A stretch of DNA of 64,000 bases. It comes from Paratinospora sagittata (lineage: Eukaryota; Streptophyta; Magnoliopsida; Ranunculales; Menispermaceae). The DNA is taken from NCBI GenBank assembly GCA_035771175.1, contig CM069593.1, positions 18,815,956-18,879,955 of the forward strand. The letters run 5' to 3'. The position numbers and the translations under genes are program-made. This document shows positions 36,268 through 48,255 of this stretch, piece after piece. The notes under the pieces were generated by a model. That model made no database searches, was not told where the DNA came from, and saw only the letters and a list, made by a program, of their open reading frames with translations. How positions within the stretch are numbered: position 1 is the stretch's first letter; every line of letters begins with the position of its first letter.

Positions 36268-36350
36268 GCTGGTTTGCCCGAGAGGTTAAGGGGGAAGACT
36301 TAAGATCTTCTGCACATAAGTGCGCATGGGTTCGAACCCCATAGCCAGCA
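36268..36350 (+). tRNA. tRNA-Leu(UAA)
   Basis: The sequence folds as a class II tRNA. The acceptor stem is GCTGGTT (36268-36274) with AGCCAGC (36343-36349) and discriminator A36350. The D arm is TTTGCCCGAGAGGTTAAGGG. The anticodon stem GAAGA/TCTTC has loop CTTAAGA, so the anticodon is TAA. A long variable arm (TGCACATAAGTGCGC) and the T arm ATGGG-TTCGAAC-CCCAT follow. The A box (TTTGCCCGAGAGG) and B box (GGGTTCGAACCCC) are intact. There is no intron, and the sequence resembles nuclear rather than plastid Leu(UAA), which carries a group I intron. CCA follows directly in the genome (36351-36353), probably by chance. Confidence 0.96.
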
Positions 36351-36361
36351 CCATAACGTAC

Positions 36362-36366
36362 TTTTT
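36362..36366 (+). terminator. Pol III terminator (T5) of tRNA-Leu
   Basis: A run of five T residues starts 12 bases after the mature tRNA end, the usual position and length for pol III termination. Confidence 0.85.
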
Positions 36367-36539
36367 ATATTTTGTCTTTTCTTCTTCTAAAAGAGTCAAA
36401 GACCACTCCACAACCAACGCTTCGTACTTTCCATCGATTCGTTCGTCTTACTATTCGGATAACACAACACAACACAGCGTCTCGTTAACTCATTCCTCTC
36501 GCGTCTCTCTCGTTTACAGCAGCAACCATCAAAGTAGCA

Positions 36540-37217
36540 ATGGCGGTCTCAGCTTCTTTCTCCATCTCAAGGCTCATTTCCACACCTTCCGCCGCAAAAC
36601 TCTCTCCTCTCAACCTCTCTTCAAATCTCTCCTTCTCTTCTTCTTCATTTTCTTCCTCTCTCCGCTTCAGATTCGCACCAAAACTCCCTCGCTTTTCCAC
36701 CAGCACCGGAAAAACCCCAATCTCCGCCACAATCTCCGTCGGCGACAAGCTCCCCGAATCCACCTTCTCCTACCTCGACTCCGCCGGAGAACTCCAAACC
36801 ACCACCGTCTCCAACCTCACCGCCGGCAAGAAAGCCATCCTCTTCGCCGTCCCCGGCGCCTTCACTCCCACTTGCTCTCAGAAACACCTCCCCGGATTCA
36901 TCGAGAAATCCGGCGAGCTCAAATCGAAAGGCGTCGACACGATCGCTTGCATTTCGGTGAACGACGCGTTTGTGATGAAGGCGTGGAAGCAGGATTTGAA
37001 GATCGGGGACGAGGTTCTGTTGTTATCGGACGGGAATGGGGATTTCACGAGAGCTATAGGTGCGGAGCTCGATCTGAGCGATAAGCCGGTGGGATTGGGA
37101 GTGAGGTCGAGGAGGTACGCGCTTCTTGCGGAAGACGGAGTTGTTAAGGCTTTGAATTTGGAGGAAGGTGGGGCTTTCACGGTTAGCAGCGCTGAAGATA
37201 TGCTCAAAGCTCTTTAA
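36540..37217 (+). CDS. PRXIIE: Peroxiredoxin IIE, chloroplastic (single exon)
   Basis: This thiol peroxidase reduces H2O2 and alkyl hydroperoxides in the plastid stroma, with glutaredoxin or thioredoxin as electron donor (known family biology). The protein has 225 residues. Positions 1 to about 63 are a Ser-rich, acid-poor plastid transit peptide. The type II peroxiredoxin domain follows from [14 protein letters not shown]. The peroxidatic Cys112 lies in [16 protein letters not shown] and the second Cys137 in [10 protein letters not shown]. The 25-residue spacing is that of type II enzymes. The C-terminus reads [13 protein letters not shown]. There is no intron. A candidate poly(A) signal AATAAA lies at 37322. 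The start is the first ATG giving a transit peptide. Codon use is C-rich in the first half and changes to G/T-ending later. A long frame in another phase (36320-37084) overlaps it and is a shadow. Confidence 0.97.
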   Translation: MAVSASFSISRLISTPSAAKLSPLNLSSNLSFSSSSFSSSLRFRFAPKLPRFSTSTGKTPISATISVGDKLPESTFSYLDSAGELQTTTVSNLTAGKKAILFAVPGAFTPTCSQKHLPGFIEKSGELKSKGVDTIACISVNDAFVMKAWKQDLKIGDEVLLLSDGNGDFTRAIGAELDLSDKPVGLGVRSRRYALLAEDGVVKALNLEEGGAFTVSSAEDMLKAL

Positions 37218-40200
37218 CTTTTGAATTTTTTAGTTTCTAATTTTTTTTTGGTGATGGTTCTTTTTTGCATGAATTTAGTTGAAACTGTTGGTTCTTGCTA
37301 CTGTTGTTTTGAGATGGGATTAATAAATTGAGTTCTAAGAAGGTAATTGCATTTAGGAATTTTAAATTCTGTGTGTTTTGTGTAGTGCAAATTATGTGAT
37401 TGATACAAATGATTTGAACAGAAGTTTTGGAGTGTCTTTCAGGGGAAGAACTGAAATTTTTGGTGGTCTAGTATGCATTTAAACTGTATGTTAAAAAGGT
37501 TATTTTGAGGCATTGGATGGAGTTGTTGCTCATTCTTGGACTGTAGTTAACTTGGCAAAAAGGTAAATTAACTTGGTGACTGTTGTGCCACTTGAAGGGG
37601 ATTGTAGATCAAGCCAGAATCTGTAGTTTTGCAGTTTGCAATGTCCAAATTAGATTTTGAGTTTTATAGCATCTGATTTATGATTTGATTACATATTCTT
37701 GCTTACGCCCTAGATTTTAGGTTATGTCTTACCCTAACAGCAGCTTAGTGGGTTTTTATTTTATTTTATTTTATTTTTTTCATGCTTTGCTGATTTTATA
37801 TTCAAAGTACTAGCCATATGCCTTCTATAGGATCCTAGGCCAATAAAGCCCATTTAATAGTTCTTACATGTTTATGAAAATCTTCCTTTAATTTTGCATG
37901 GAGGATAATCTCTATGGTTGACCTCCCTTATATGAACTATGATATGCCTGATTGATTTAGTGATTTGGTTATTTCTTGTATGGGAAAAAGCTTTAATACT
38001 GTCCTATACTTGCTATATGATCGTGTTTCATTTCAGGTTGCACATCTCACTTGTTCTTGTAAGTAATTATTCTGGTGCCTCTCTTATGATTCTGCATTTT
38101 TGTTAGCCTCATCTTATATTTGTGGTCCTAAGACAAGGCTCTTTCCAATATCATCTTTATGTGATTGTTCTATTTAATCTTCTGTAAAATGTTGGATGGT
38201 ATTCGATGTTATGTCAGCGAGATTTCACAATGCAACTTCTTAGAAAGATAGATAAACAGTTCTTTCTGTCTTCCTGTTTTGTGCCAATGAGGACATCCAT
38301 CTTTAGACTTTCTCAGTCTCCTTATCGAAAGTAAAAACTTCTAAAATATGTTCTGGTTCCAGATGTGTGTTGAGAACTTATATTGGAGAACTCAGCGATA
38401 TTCTCTTCTCAGAAAAGAAGAAATCAGCGATATATATTGGCAAGTTATTATATTGTGTAAAGCAGCAGGGGCTGTTTTTCAGCTGGGTTTCATATTTTCC
38501 CTCAGAAGATTTATTTTTATGGATTTTGTTCCCTGTAGATGCTAATCACTTCATTTCACTTATAGTAATTGAATGTTGGTATCGTCTCCCTGTAGTCTGA
38601 ACTAAAAACCTTTTACTTCTGGTGGATGGTTTCTTATGTCTCCTATACATCAATTCAACCTGACATAAAAAAGTCTGATCATCACCTCTTCTCTCTCCAT
38701 CATTTTCAGTCTCTTTTTTACACATTAGAACTTGGATCAATGTACTTGTTATGAATGTGAGCTCTAGCTTTCTACTTTTAATGTTTTCCCTTTTTCTGAC
38801 ACTTGCTAAGCCTTACAATTTGTTGGTCTTTTTCCTCTGAGTCTTTTGGTTTTGGAGTCTTTATATATATTTTGTTCTTATTGCATTGGTTGTTAGATAA
38901 CCAATAAACTTAAAAAGTGGAGGTTTCAGAAAAAAAAAAAACTATGTATATCAACCATTAACAGTGGTAACAAAACGTTTTAGGTCTAATGGATTTGTAA
39001 TGTGAAAACTATGATATAATTTCTTCCAAGTTTCCTATTTAGGTAAGACTTGAGAGTTTGGCACACGTTCCTTCTTAACAGAGAGGGTGCATCCTCCTCT
39101 GTCTGCACTTGGAAAAGAAAGTGAGTGATGACATAAGCTGTCATCTAGAATGAACTCTCATTCTATCCAAGAAAGTCTCAACCTGGTGCCTATATCTTTT
39201 CTGCTGATTGCTAAGTGATAATAAACATAAAAGTAGCTTCCGAATTTCTTCTCGTGCTAGCACCTGTCAAAATAATTAATCTATTATAATTCCATCCCAT
39301 AACTTCCGGAGGTGTACTTAAGATTCCTTCACAGGTATATAATGCTAAAATGAACTTTCTCATATTAAAGATGTATTGGTGATCATATGGAAATGTCCGT
39401 CTTGGAGCTGAAAACATTTCTTTTTAGCAAGATTCACTCCACATTTAGGGCTTAATAGGGCCAACATTGATTTTATCTTGGAACTTGCCAAGGCTTAAGT
39501 TGCTCTAGAACCTCTTAGTGAAATTTTCTTTTGGGCTTCAAGGGAAATCTCTTTAATTGATAATTTTTGTCCAACTCCACAAAACTTTCAGTGAGACTAA
39601 ACGAAAGGCTTCAATGGAGGAGGCTGTTATCACTGGCCTGCTCTAGACTATACTTTGTGGTCACTTGGGGCCATGTTGAACGGAGAGGAATCTACTTCCT
39701 TCTTGCTAGTTATAGGACTACTACTACCATATGGTCAAAAGTTAAATACCCTGATGAAAATAGAGAGGCTAGAGGGGATTTGGCCCCCTTGACAGTATCA
39801 ATTATATTCATGCTTCTGACTTAGCTTCATAGCGCGGGTATTGCGGGCATAACGGTGGCTGGATCTTGGCTCTACAGCTCCATAATGCCTCCTTGATTGC
39901 TTGAGATGAGAGGAGATGATGACATGAACCATTGCAGAAGGAGGGCAACACCTCCATGCTGGAAAACAGCACAACGATGTGAAAGGTACTCCACCTCTCC
40001 ACCAAATAGCAAAAGATTGGTTAATTTCTATAGTCACATGTCTCCCTCAGATTTGGTTTCTGTTTGTAAAGTAATCTCTTGTATACATAATACATGCAAG
40101 AAAAATAGAAGGGTTTTGTACCGAAACTTCGTTTGTGAGATCTGTCAGACTATGAATGGAAGAGTTGCAAAAGAAAATTAGTTGAATGATTGATTAGAAT

Positions 40201-42202
40201 AGGTTGATTCTTCAGCATTTCATGTCTCCAGAGTCATGATGTGGGCTTGCATTCCACATGAAAGGCAGGTTTCTTTGGCTGCAACTTACCCAACTCTTGA
40301 GACAATCTTTCCATTTTTACATCTTGTACCCTACCAAGATTTGTACAGCCAATGATGCTCTTGGGAGTGAGCTGGCTTCTTGGCCGTGTGCAAACATCTT
40401 TATTTAACTGCATCTACTCTAAAGGGAACCAAAGGCATAACTATGAGTTTTGTTGAGAAAATTAGTAATTTTCTTAAGAAAATCATAAATTTCAGTATTT
40501 GAATGCTAAGAGGGTTGAGGATTTTTTTTTTCAGCTCTCCTATTTTCTCACACCGACCAAACTCTTTCATTTAGTCTCCATTACCCTTTTTTTTTTTTGA
40601 GTAGAAACAAGACCCTGACACGAACCCTTATAATCCTAACTTGTGTGGTATCGAATACCTTCGGGACCCACTAATTCCTACACCAACGCGTCGACCCGGT
40701 GATCAAAGTTTATGTGGACGCTGCACGAATTATATGCCGAGCCCGCCAATACTTTATTTCTTGGCCGGATTTTCTTCTTGCAAGTCGAACAATACTTCAA
40801 TTTCTTGTACACCTTGGGACTCAGACGCATGATCCCTCAAAGTGCATTCCGCTCTTCAACCACTGTGCCAACCAACCCCGTTACCGTTGAAAGTTAAACA
40901 TGATGTAAAAGATAAATTTGTCTTTTTGGTAAGATATAAGATGAAACAAGTGGAGGAAGTGTACTTGAGGACCGATCTTTTCAATAAATGAGGGCGGAAC
41001 TTACTCACTCATTTTATATAGTTTCATGGACTTATTCCCATTTATGAAGATTTTCATTTTCATATGAAACAGAGCAGCTGGTCGGAATCAATAGAATTTG
41101 GAATTGCTTAAAAAACCTTGTATTTGCTAATTAGACATAGTAAGTGGGAAATCAACAACAGAAAGTCAATTTAGAAAAGATGTCCTTTCATTGTACAGGA
41201 GAAGTGTAGTGTAATATATTTATTTACATTTGAGGGACATTGAATGTTTCAAGTGCATAGTAATATATACTTGCATTTATCAGTCAAACTCAAAATGCTT
41301 CCACATTATTCTTATGCAACTGGCTTAATCAAGTGTGGTGGAGTTGGGCACAAAGTGAATGATTGAAGTTAAAAGTTTGAAGGGAAAGATAAATAGAATT
41401 AGGGGTCAAAATCTAAGTGGTTTGGTGTGTGTTTTAGGTTGATTTGCAGGACCCACTAAGAAGGGAAAGTCTCAAGTTTTCAATTGGTGAAAAATGATTT
41501 CTTAAAAGAACTGGGTCCATCATTGAATCATTCATTTACATGCCAACCAATCCTCCCTTAGATCTCTAAATTACATGCTACTTTTGAGTTACCAAATCCA
41601 TTTCCTTAAAAAAATTTCTTTCATCTTCTGATGTTTGACATAAAGAAATAGAACAGCCATATATAGACAGGGAAAACAGAGATGCAGAAGGATGATCTTC
41701 TAATTATAGCTTCTGCCCATCAACATATTCCCCCTCACACACAAAACTCAACAGGAAATTGACAAAAAAAAAGAAAAAAGGTACAAATTCAACAGTTACA
41801 AAGCAGTAACAATCTCTAAAGATGTTTCTCATACATCAATCCCTGCTTTTGCTCCTCCCATCTTTATAATTCCTTCCCACGGCAACTTATCAATTAATTT
41901 TCTTTTATTCCTTTATGAATCTTTCCTGTAAAAACTTCCTGGCTATTCACAAGGGAAATCATTGGAGGCGAGGAATGAGTGATTCACTCTCGCGGTGTAA
42001 AAGAATCGACAACTCTTCTTCTCAGCTTAAAAAGAATTTATAGGCATTTTTTCCTTCTTACAATGCTTAAGACAGTAATAGTAACAAATTCTGACAAAAT
42101 GTTGCCATGATCAGAAGACCCATATTGTATATTATATATATGTTGTTGATGATATAATGATATAGACATGGTGCAAGGAATAGCAAAGAGAGAGTTCTTC
42201 TG
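37218..42202. other. Intergenic between convergent PRXIIE and CSLA genes
   Basis: The first few hundred bases are PRXIIE 3' UTR and the last few hundred (down to about 41,950) are CSLA 3' flank. The middle (about 38,000-40,500) is moderately AT-rich with short broken frames on both strands. I recognise no family in them. A SINE-like relic sits at 40588-40890. Possible old retroelement pieces around 39,600-40,150 could not be identified. Confidence 0.5.
40588..40885 (-). mobile_element. SINE-like element, minus orientation
   Basis: The plus strand begins with a T-run (40590-40599) and ends with the reverse complement of an A-box-like head, TTGGTTGGCACAGTGGTTG (about 40861-40879). The GC content (CGCGTCGACCCGG, CTTGGCCGG) contrasts with the AT-rich flanks. 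The flanks ATTACCC (left, about 40581) and GTTACC (right, about 40880) may be a decayed target duplication. It is longer than the SINE at 23174, so it is a different family or has an insertion. Confidence 0.5.
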
Positions 42203-42770
42203 CTAAGAATTGGAGACAAATGTGCCAACGTAGCCAAACCCCATGATGAAGAATGCCATGGCTTGCAAGTAAAGGTATATGAAATAATGGTTCTTCCCAA
42301 AGGCGATGTCATAGCAAGCGCAGAAGAAGAGATAGGCTCCTACAAAGAGCTCCAACAAATGAAGTCTGTTGAACATGAAAATCATTAGTATCAAATCTTG
42401 ATGAGCAATATGATTGATGTATTTGAGAAATTCAAAATTGAATCCAAATGGACATATCTTAATTGGAACAGAAACTGTACCTTTCTCCAATCCTAAGCCT
42501 CGGTTTCTTGGGAGCTTTGGCTCCTGCTTTTGCTTTAAGAGCATCACCTAGTTTCTCAGTAACAATCCATTCATTCACTCTTCCTGCTTCCAGCAAACCT
42601 ATAAAGGTTGCTTTAGTACGGTGAAGAGCCATGACATTCTCAAACAGAATCCAAAACACCAACAAGTGAAGTGACCTGAAATGCAAGATCAGATCATACA
42701 AACAGAGCAAATAAACAATTAAACTAAGAAACAAGATAATTAATGAACAGATTGAGATGTTAATTCATTT

Positions 42771-42805
<35 letters not shown>

Positions 42806-45150
42806 AAACCTTGGAGTTCCAACTGAGTTTAAAAGGGTGATAATGGAGGGAATATAGACAGAACCCCACTTGGGAATCTCAACTTCAGGAACTAACACAG
42901 TTGCCGGCATTATTATGCAGTAGAAGACGAAGGTGACGATATGGGCGACGATCTTTCGAACAAAGAAGAAGCTGTAAATAACATGGAACTTCTTCCATGT
43001 AGAAACTTTCTGCAGTATTGAAAAAAAAATAAAAAAATTGTAGTAGTAGTAGTGTTAAGCAAATTAAACATTAAGATAAAAAAAAAAAAGAATGAATGTA
43101 GCTACATAGATGAAACTAATTAATTACCTTATTCCTGACAATCTCCATTGCCATTTTCCTGAAGAGATTAGCAGGCCCACAAGACCACCTGTGCTGCTGA
43201 TATCTGTACGCTTTGAATGTACTGGGAAGTTCATTTTTCACCTAAGCCCCACAACACCAATTGTAAATTAAGTCCAGGTAAACTCTACGTTCAGAAGCTG
43301 CTAACGCACATACACATCTACTACATACACAATACAGTAATAAACAGGAAAATACTTAATGATAATGTTTTTATGTTATATTTTGATTAAAATATATTAT
43401 AATAATACCTTAAGATCAGCAATATATACAAATTTCCAACCCTTGAGACTAGCACGGACGGCCAAATCCATATCCTCCACGGTCGTACGGTCTTTCCATC
43501 CACCCGCCTCATTTAGTGCCGTAATTCTCCACACCCCAGCAGTACCTTCATTGCAACAATTTTTCAATTTTATTTTTTATTTCTTATAATTCAGGGAATT
43601 GAAAGCGGTTTTATAATTAAGGAGAGTGGTTTACCGTTGAAGCCGAAGAAGGCGTAAGTGGAAGACCCGACTTCTTGTTCCACCGTGAAATGGTAATTCA
43701 GCGACATTTCCTGCATTCTCGTCATCAAACATTCGTCGGAGTTCACTGCAAAAACCGCCCGGAAAACCGCTGACACGTCTATCCAATAAGGTGGAAAAAG
43801 ATTATTTACAAAAAAAGAAAAAAAAAGTGTCGGTGGTTTTATTTTGGGGTCCCTCAAATTGGAGTGCAGTGCACATGGGCTGCAGAATTAAAAATGTAAA
43901 AAGAAGACACAAATGCCCTTGATTTTCACTCCAAAATCCAATCAGTGTTTTTTTCTACTTGTGAGCGTCGTGTAACGTTGAGAGATCATTAAATTGAAGA
44001 AAGTAGTAGGGATGTGGGGCCAATGATATCCACGTGGACGGTAATTATTGATTCATAATATTTCCTGAGGTTTTGGGGACACGTGGAACGTGGCACCGCA
44101 CCGACACTTTCTCTATCATGAAGATTGATTAAGTTAAAAAAGATGATGAAAAACTGAAATTACGTGCTAGTCTTAATCATAAATAAATTAAGGGATGATT
44201 AATAAGCAAAGCCTACCAAACTTCCAACGAGCTTGAACGAGACCAATGTCAGGATTGTGAAGCAGGTAGGGGACGGTGCGCCACAGGAAATCAGGCTCTG
44301 GTTGGAAATCCGCATCGAAAATGGCAACAAAATCACAATGCTTCACATAGCTATGTTTCATCCCTTCTTTCAAAGCTCCCGCTTTGTACCCATTTCGGTT
44401 GTCTCTTATCTCATACTTTATGTTAATTCCTTTGCTTGCCCATCTCTGGCACTCCATTTCCACCAGATTCTGCAAATTCCCAATATTCAACCTCAACAAA
44501 AATCACTACCCATCACCATCTTCTTCATTAATAATTAAATCACAAAAAAAAAATTAAAAAATGAAGAGATTTGATGATGAAAATAGTTATCTAAAAGGAC
44601 CTTGATGATAGGATCAGTGGAGTCATCCAATACTTGAATTACGATTCGATCGGACGGCCATGAAATCCCGCATGCAGCTCCAATCGAGAGCTGATAAACC
44701 TGCGTTAAAAAAAAAAAAAAATGCTAAAGGGACGTCTATATAACACATTCGATCATTAGATTATCTCGAATTAGACATTTCCCAAAATAAAAAAGCAAAT
44801 GGGTAGTAGCAGGGGACCTCTCTTTCGTTGTACATTGGGATTTGCACAAGAACCATGGGATAAGCTGAATTTCCGAGCTCTATATCATCTTTTAATGTCT
44901 CCCATTCGTAACGCTTTTCTGGTTTTTTACCAAACAGCTTCACGAGAACGATCACAATTGCCATATACACTTTCTCAATGAATAGCATAACAGACATGAT
45001 CAGTGAAAAGAAAACAAGGATTTTCAACAGAGGAATGATTAATGGTGCTTTGATCTGATACCAAATCAATCCAATTTGGTCTGTAACGTCGTCTCTGGTG
45101 CCTTGGAATGATTCTGGAAGAAGGGTCGTCGTCGCGGAAATCCGATCCAT
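42203..45150 (-). CDS. CSLA9: Glucomannan 4-beta-mannosyltransferase, CSLA9-like, 9 exons
   Basis: This Golgi enzyme polymerises mannose and glucose from GDP-sugars into (gluco)mannan of the cell wall (GT2 family). Exons in transcript order: 45150-44818, 44699-44601, 44469-44217, 43745-43635, 43545-43409, 43241-43128, 43009-42810, 42675-42481, 42365-42203. They sum to 1,605 nt and 534 residues, matching the CSLA9 length of about 533. The GT2 catalytic set is complete: VLDDSTD (Asp136/137), FDADFQ (Asp196, Asp198), TVEDMDL (Asp290) and QQHRW (326-330). A membrane helix lies at about residues 35-75, and several more follow the catalytic domain. Segments such as [15 protein letters not shown] and [20 protein letters not shown] are closer to CSLA9 than to CSLA2 as I remember them. 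An in-frame ATG 36 nt upstream (45186) is less likely as the start. Exon 7 ends at a weak GTTTGA donor next to an (AT)n tract. Confidence 0.95.
42774..42801. repeat. (AT)n microsatellite beside a CSLA splice donor
   Basis: An uninterrupted (AT)n tract begins eight bases downstream (in transcript sense) of the exon 7 boundary of the CSLA gene, whose donor GTTTGA is weak. Confidence 0.9.
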
Positions 45151-45697
45151 CGAAGAATTAAAGAAGAAATGGGAGAGAAAGAGCAAGTAGCTAGCTAGAA
45201 GTAGGAGAAGAGAAAATGGGTGAGTTAATAAAGAAAAGTAGAGAAGATGGGGTTGGATTTAAAGAGATGACTTTGCGAAAAGAGCAAGAATCTTTGCACT
45301 CACACTCCTCTCTGTTGTAGCAAGCTAGTTACCTTCTGTGTGATTTCCTTGTGAATTACGCAAGACACAATGCGGTAGAGCTGGAATGTCAGTGTATTGA
45401 TCGATCTTCTCAACTCAAATACACTCTTCCAGACAGACCCACAAACATTAGAACCCAAAAACACCCAGAAAAAAAAAATGCAGATTACAGAGCTTAATCT
45501 CCCCAAAAAACGACCCACAAATATAGCATTAATAAAAAGCAAAAATATGAAACAAACAAAAAAACACTCTTTTAAATCCTCCCTTTAATTATTAATTAAG
45601 CTGCTCTTCTTCTTCTCTTCCTCTCTTTCAATGCCAGGAGTCTAAAGCAGAAAGTGAGAGAGCAGAAGAGGCAGAGAGAAGAGGAGAACAGAGAGGC

Positions 45698-45706
45698 TTT
45701 TATATA
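45698..45706 (-). promoter_or_regulatory. TATA box of the CSLA gene
   Basis: TATATAAAA on the minus strand lies about 550 bp before the start codon. A GA/CT-rich leader with many AGAGAG words follows it, as expected for a plant 5' UTR. The leader is long and could contain an intron. Confidence 0.6.
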
Positions 45707-46824
45707 AGAGGAAAATCCTCCTGTTTCCTGCACCTTCCTCTACTTCTCTTAGGAGATTATATATGTATTATTATTATTTTTTAATAAAAGAAATAAAAGA
45801 ATATTTTCTTACCCATAAATGAAAAAATAAAGATAAAAAATAACAATTTTTTTTTAATATTTTTAATTAATTTAAGGCAAAGTTTGATTAAAAGAAAATG
45901 ATAAGTGTACATAATTTTAGTACATATTTTTATAATATATGTTGGATGTCTTCGAATTATGTATTGATGCATGATATATCATCTAACTAGTGTTTGAAAA
46001 AAAATATAATTTTAGTATTTTCTTTTAACATATAAATACACACAAACTCATTCTTCAGTGCTAACTGAATTAATGTAGAATGGTTGGGCTTGGTGTGGTG
46101 GTTATTGTCCTCTAAAAATGACATGATTCATATTATTATTATTTTTTTATTTATTTATGGAAAATCACTTTAGTATTATTTTTCATGATATAATTAAGTA
46201 AAATAAAATATTTCTTTGACGTGGTTTTACAAATGAATTAATTAATGAGTTGTATTAGTATTTTAAATGTTGATTAAAACTTAGGTTGTTGATTGGGTGA
46301 ATGTGGAGTTAGGGTGTTAAAATCGCTCCTACATCAAAATCAATCATATAAGATGATCCATCAATTTCATTAGATTAGTCAAACAAGTTTGGAACACCCG
46401 TTCCCGTTCCCGTGCCCGTGCCCGTTAATTCAGGTGGATTTGAAGAAGATGAACACACAGCTTAAGGTTATTAAGAAGCCTCGAGCCGCAGCGTTGAAAT
46501 CAGCTTTAACCTTGTAATAATAATCATTAGTATAATAACTGCAATTGCTGCTCAAATCTCAATTGTAGAAAGACACGTACTTGAGTTGAGTAGAGCCATT
46601 AATAATACTTTACATTTATACCATCTACTGTTTTATGTTACAAAGTAGTTCTACTTCACTTTCAACTACTATTTTCTATTTTGATTAAAAAAAAAAAACT
46701 ACTATTTTCTATCATTATTATTTATTTTATTCTATTTTTCTAATTTATTTAGTGTGTGTTTGCTAGATAGAAATTTACCATATTGGCCAAATATTTTACT
46801 TTGGGAAAGTGGGTGTCTTCTACT

Positions 46825-47029
46825 GTCTTGTTTGAGATAGCTTTAGCATTTAGAAACATGTTTTTTCTAAACGTAACGTCAAAACTTAAAAGTTGGTCGA
46901 GTCTTACTTCTGTAAAACGCTTAAAATGGTAATTTTCCACCTCAAAAGCGGATTTTCCAAATAGTGAATAAATCCGTTTAGCCAATTTTTTAATACAACA
47001 CAGTTAAAATCACACTCCTAAACAGGGCC
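46825..47029. mobile_element. MITE relic related to the one at 29845
   Basis: The left end GTCTTGTTTGAGATAGC and the reverse complement of the right end (AGGCCCTGTTTAGGAGTGTG) share the GCCCTGTTT-type terminus with the element at 29845-30055. The body is AT-rich and non-coding. Confidence 0.5.
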
Positions 47030-48108
47030 TATATCTATTACCTACCAATATTTTTAATAATATCAAATGAAATGAAATTAGAATGTTAATACAATGGTAA
47101 GTGTGTCATGTATTGCCCCACACTTATTTGTATTAGTAATTAGATTAGAAAATATATGTAAAACTCAAAATTGATAAGAACAAGAATTATATCAAATTGA
47201 TAACACAAGCTAAAGCTACGAAAATCCTACCCTTAAGCTTTTAAATAAGCCAATCCATTTTGACCAAATTATTATTATTATTATTATTATTTATTTATTT
47301 TGGTGAAGTGACCAATAATTCATTATTATTTCAGAACTAAATAAAATAATAATTTCTTTTCCAGAGATTTTCCGTGAACGGAGGCAATTCATGGCTGGGT
47401 TTTTTTTTTCGGAGCTGTCGCTGTTGTCACAGCACGCAACTACCGTCGGCAGGGTTTTCTAAAATCGAAAAGTCCAGTTAAATGCCCTTTAAAATCCTCG
47501 AAATAACGGGTCTGCCACTGTTATATATGGGTACTTACGGTTCCTTTTTTTTATTATAAAACATATAATTTTGAATGAAATATAAATTATTTTCTTATAA
47601 AGTAAATAATAATTGTATCAATCACACTCCACTCTGTTACCTGTAAAAAATCATGGTTTCATAATTAGGATCATAATTTCTAATTTTGATAGATTAATGA
47701 CATTTTGATTTAATAGTTGTAATTTTTTGATGTAATAATTTCCATTCCCTACCACAAAAATAAATAAAAGGCTGAAAATATGATCGACATAAGTCACTAT
47801 TAGAAAAAAAATCATGAATTGGGACATCATAATATTTTTGAAGATTTTGGTCTCTAAAGGTATCATTTTCAGTGCTAGACCCACACCATATAAACGTTTA
47901 TATTGTTCATGGTACAATTATTATTAAAAGACGTTAATGTATTAAAACGCGGTCCTATCAGTAAGTAGCAACTTACATGATTCATAAATGAATATATAAA
48001 TCACAAGAAAAAAAAAATTAAAAATCACAAGAAAAAAAAAATTAAAAAAAAGCTTTAGCTTCATATGCTATTCCATATTTAGTAAGATTGGCCAGGTATT
48101 ACTAATGA

Positions 48109-48255
48109 CCCTGTTTAAGAGTGCGTTTGCGTTTCTATTAAAAAATACTTTTTTTAAAAATAATTGACAAATACAGAAACGGGAGGAAATAAAGTTTTGT
48201 TAAAACACTTTTAAATCACGTTTGAATTGCAAATTCATACATTCCAAACGATACC
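48109..48255. mobile_element. Short MITE relic, same terminal family
   Basis: It starts CCCTGTTTAAGAGTGCGTTTG and ends in ...ACATTCCAAACGATACC, roughly the reverse of the start, over 147 bp. It is likely a shortened member of the family seen at 29845 and 46825. Confidence 0.4.

Noticed and set aside
36320..37084. 254-codon frame overlapping the peroxiredoxin
   Set aside because: It is a shadow of PRXIIE in another phase. It starts inside the tRNA gene and has an Arg/His-rich, family-less product.
45151..45186. In-frame upstream ATG of the CSLA gene (45186) as the true start
   Set aside because: It would add a hydrophobic LFLSHFFFNSS stretch before MDRIS that does not look like family N-termini. 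The 45150 start gives the usual length.
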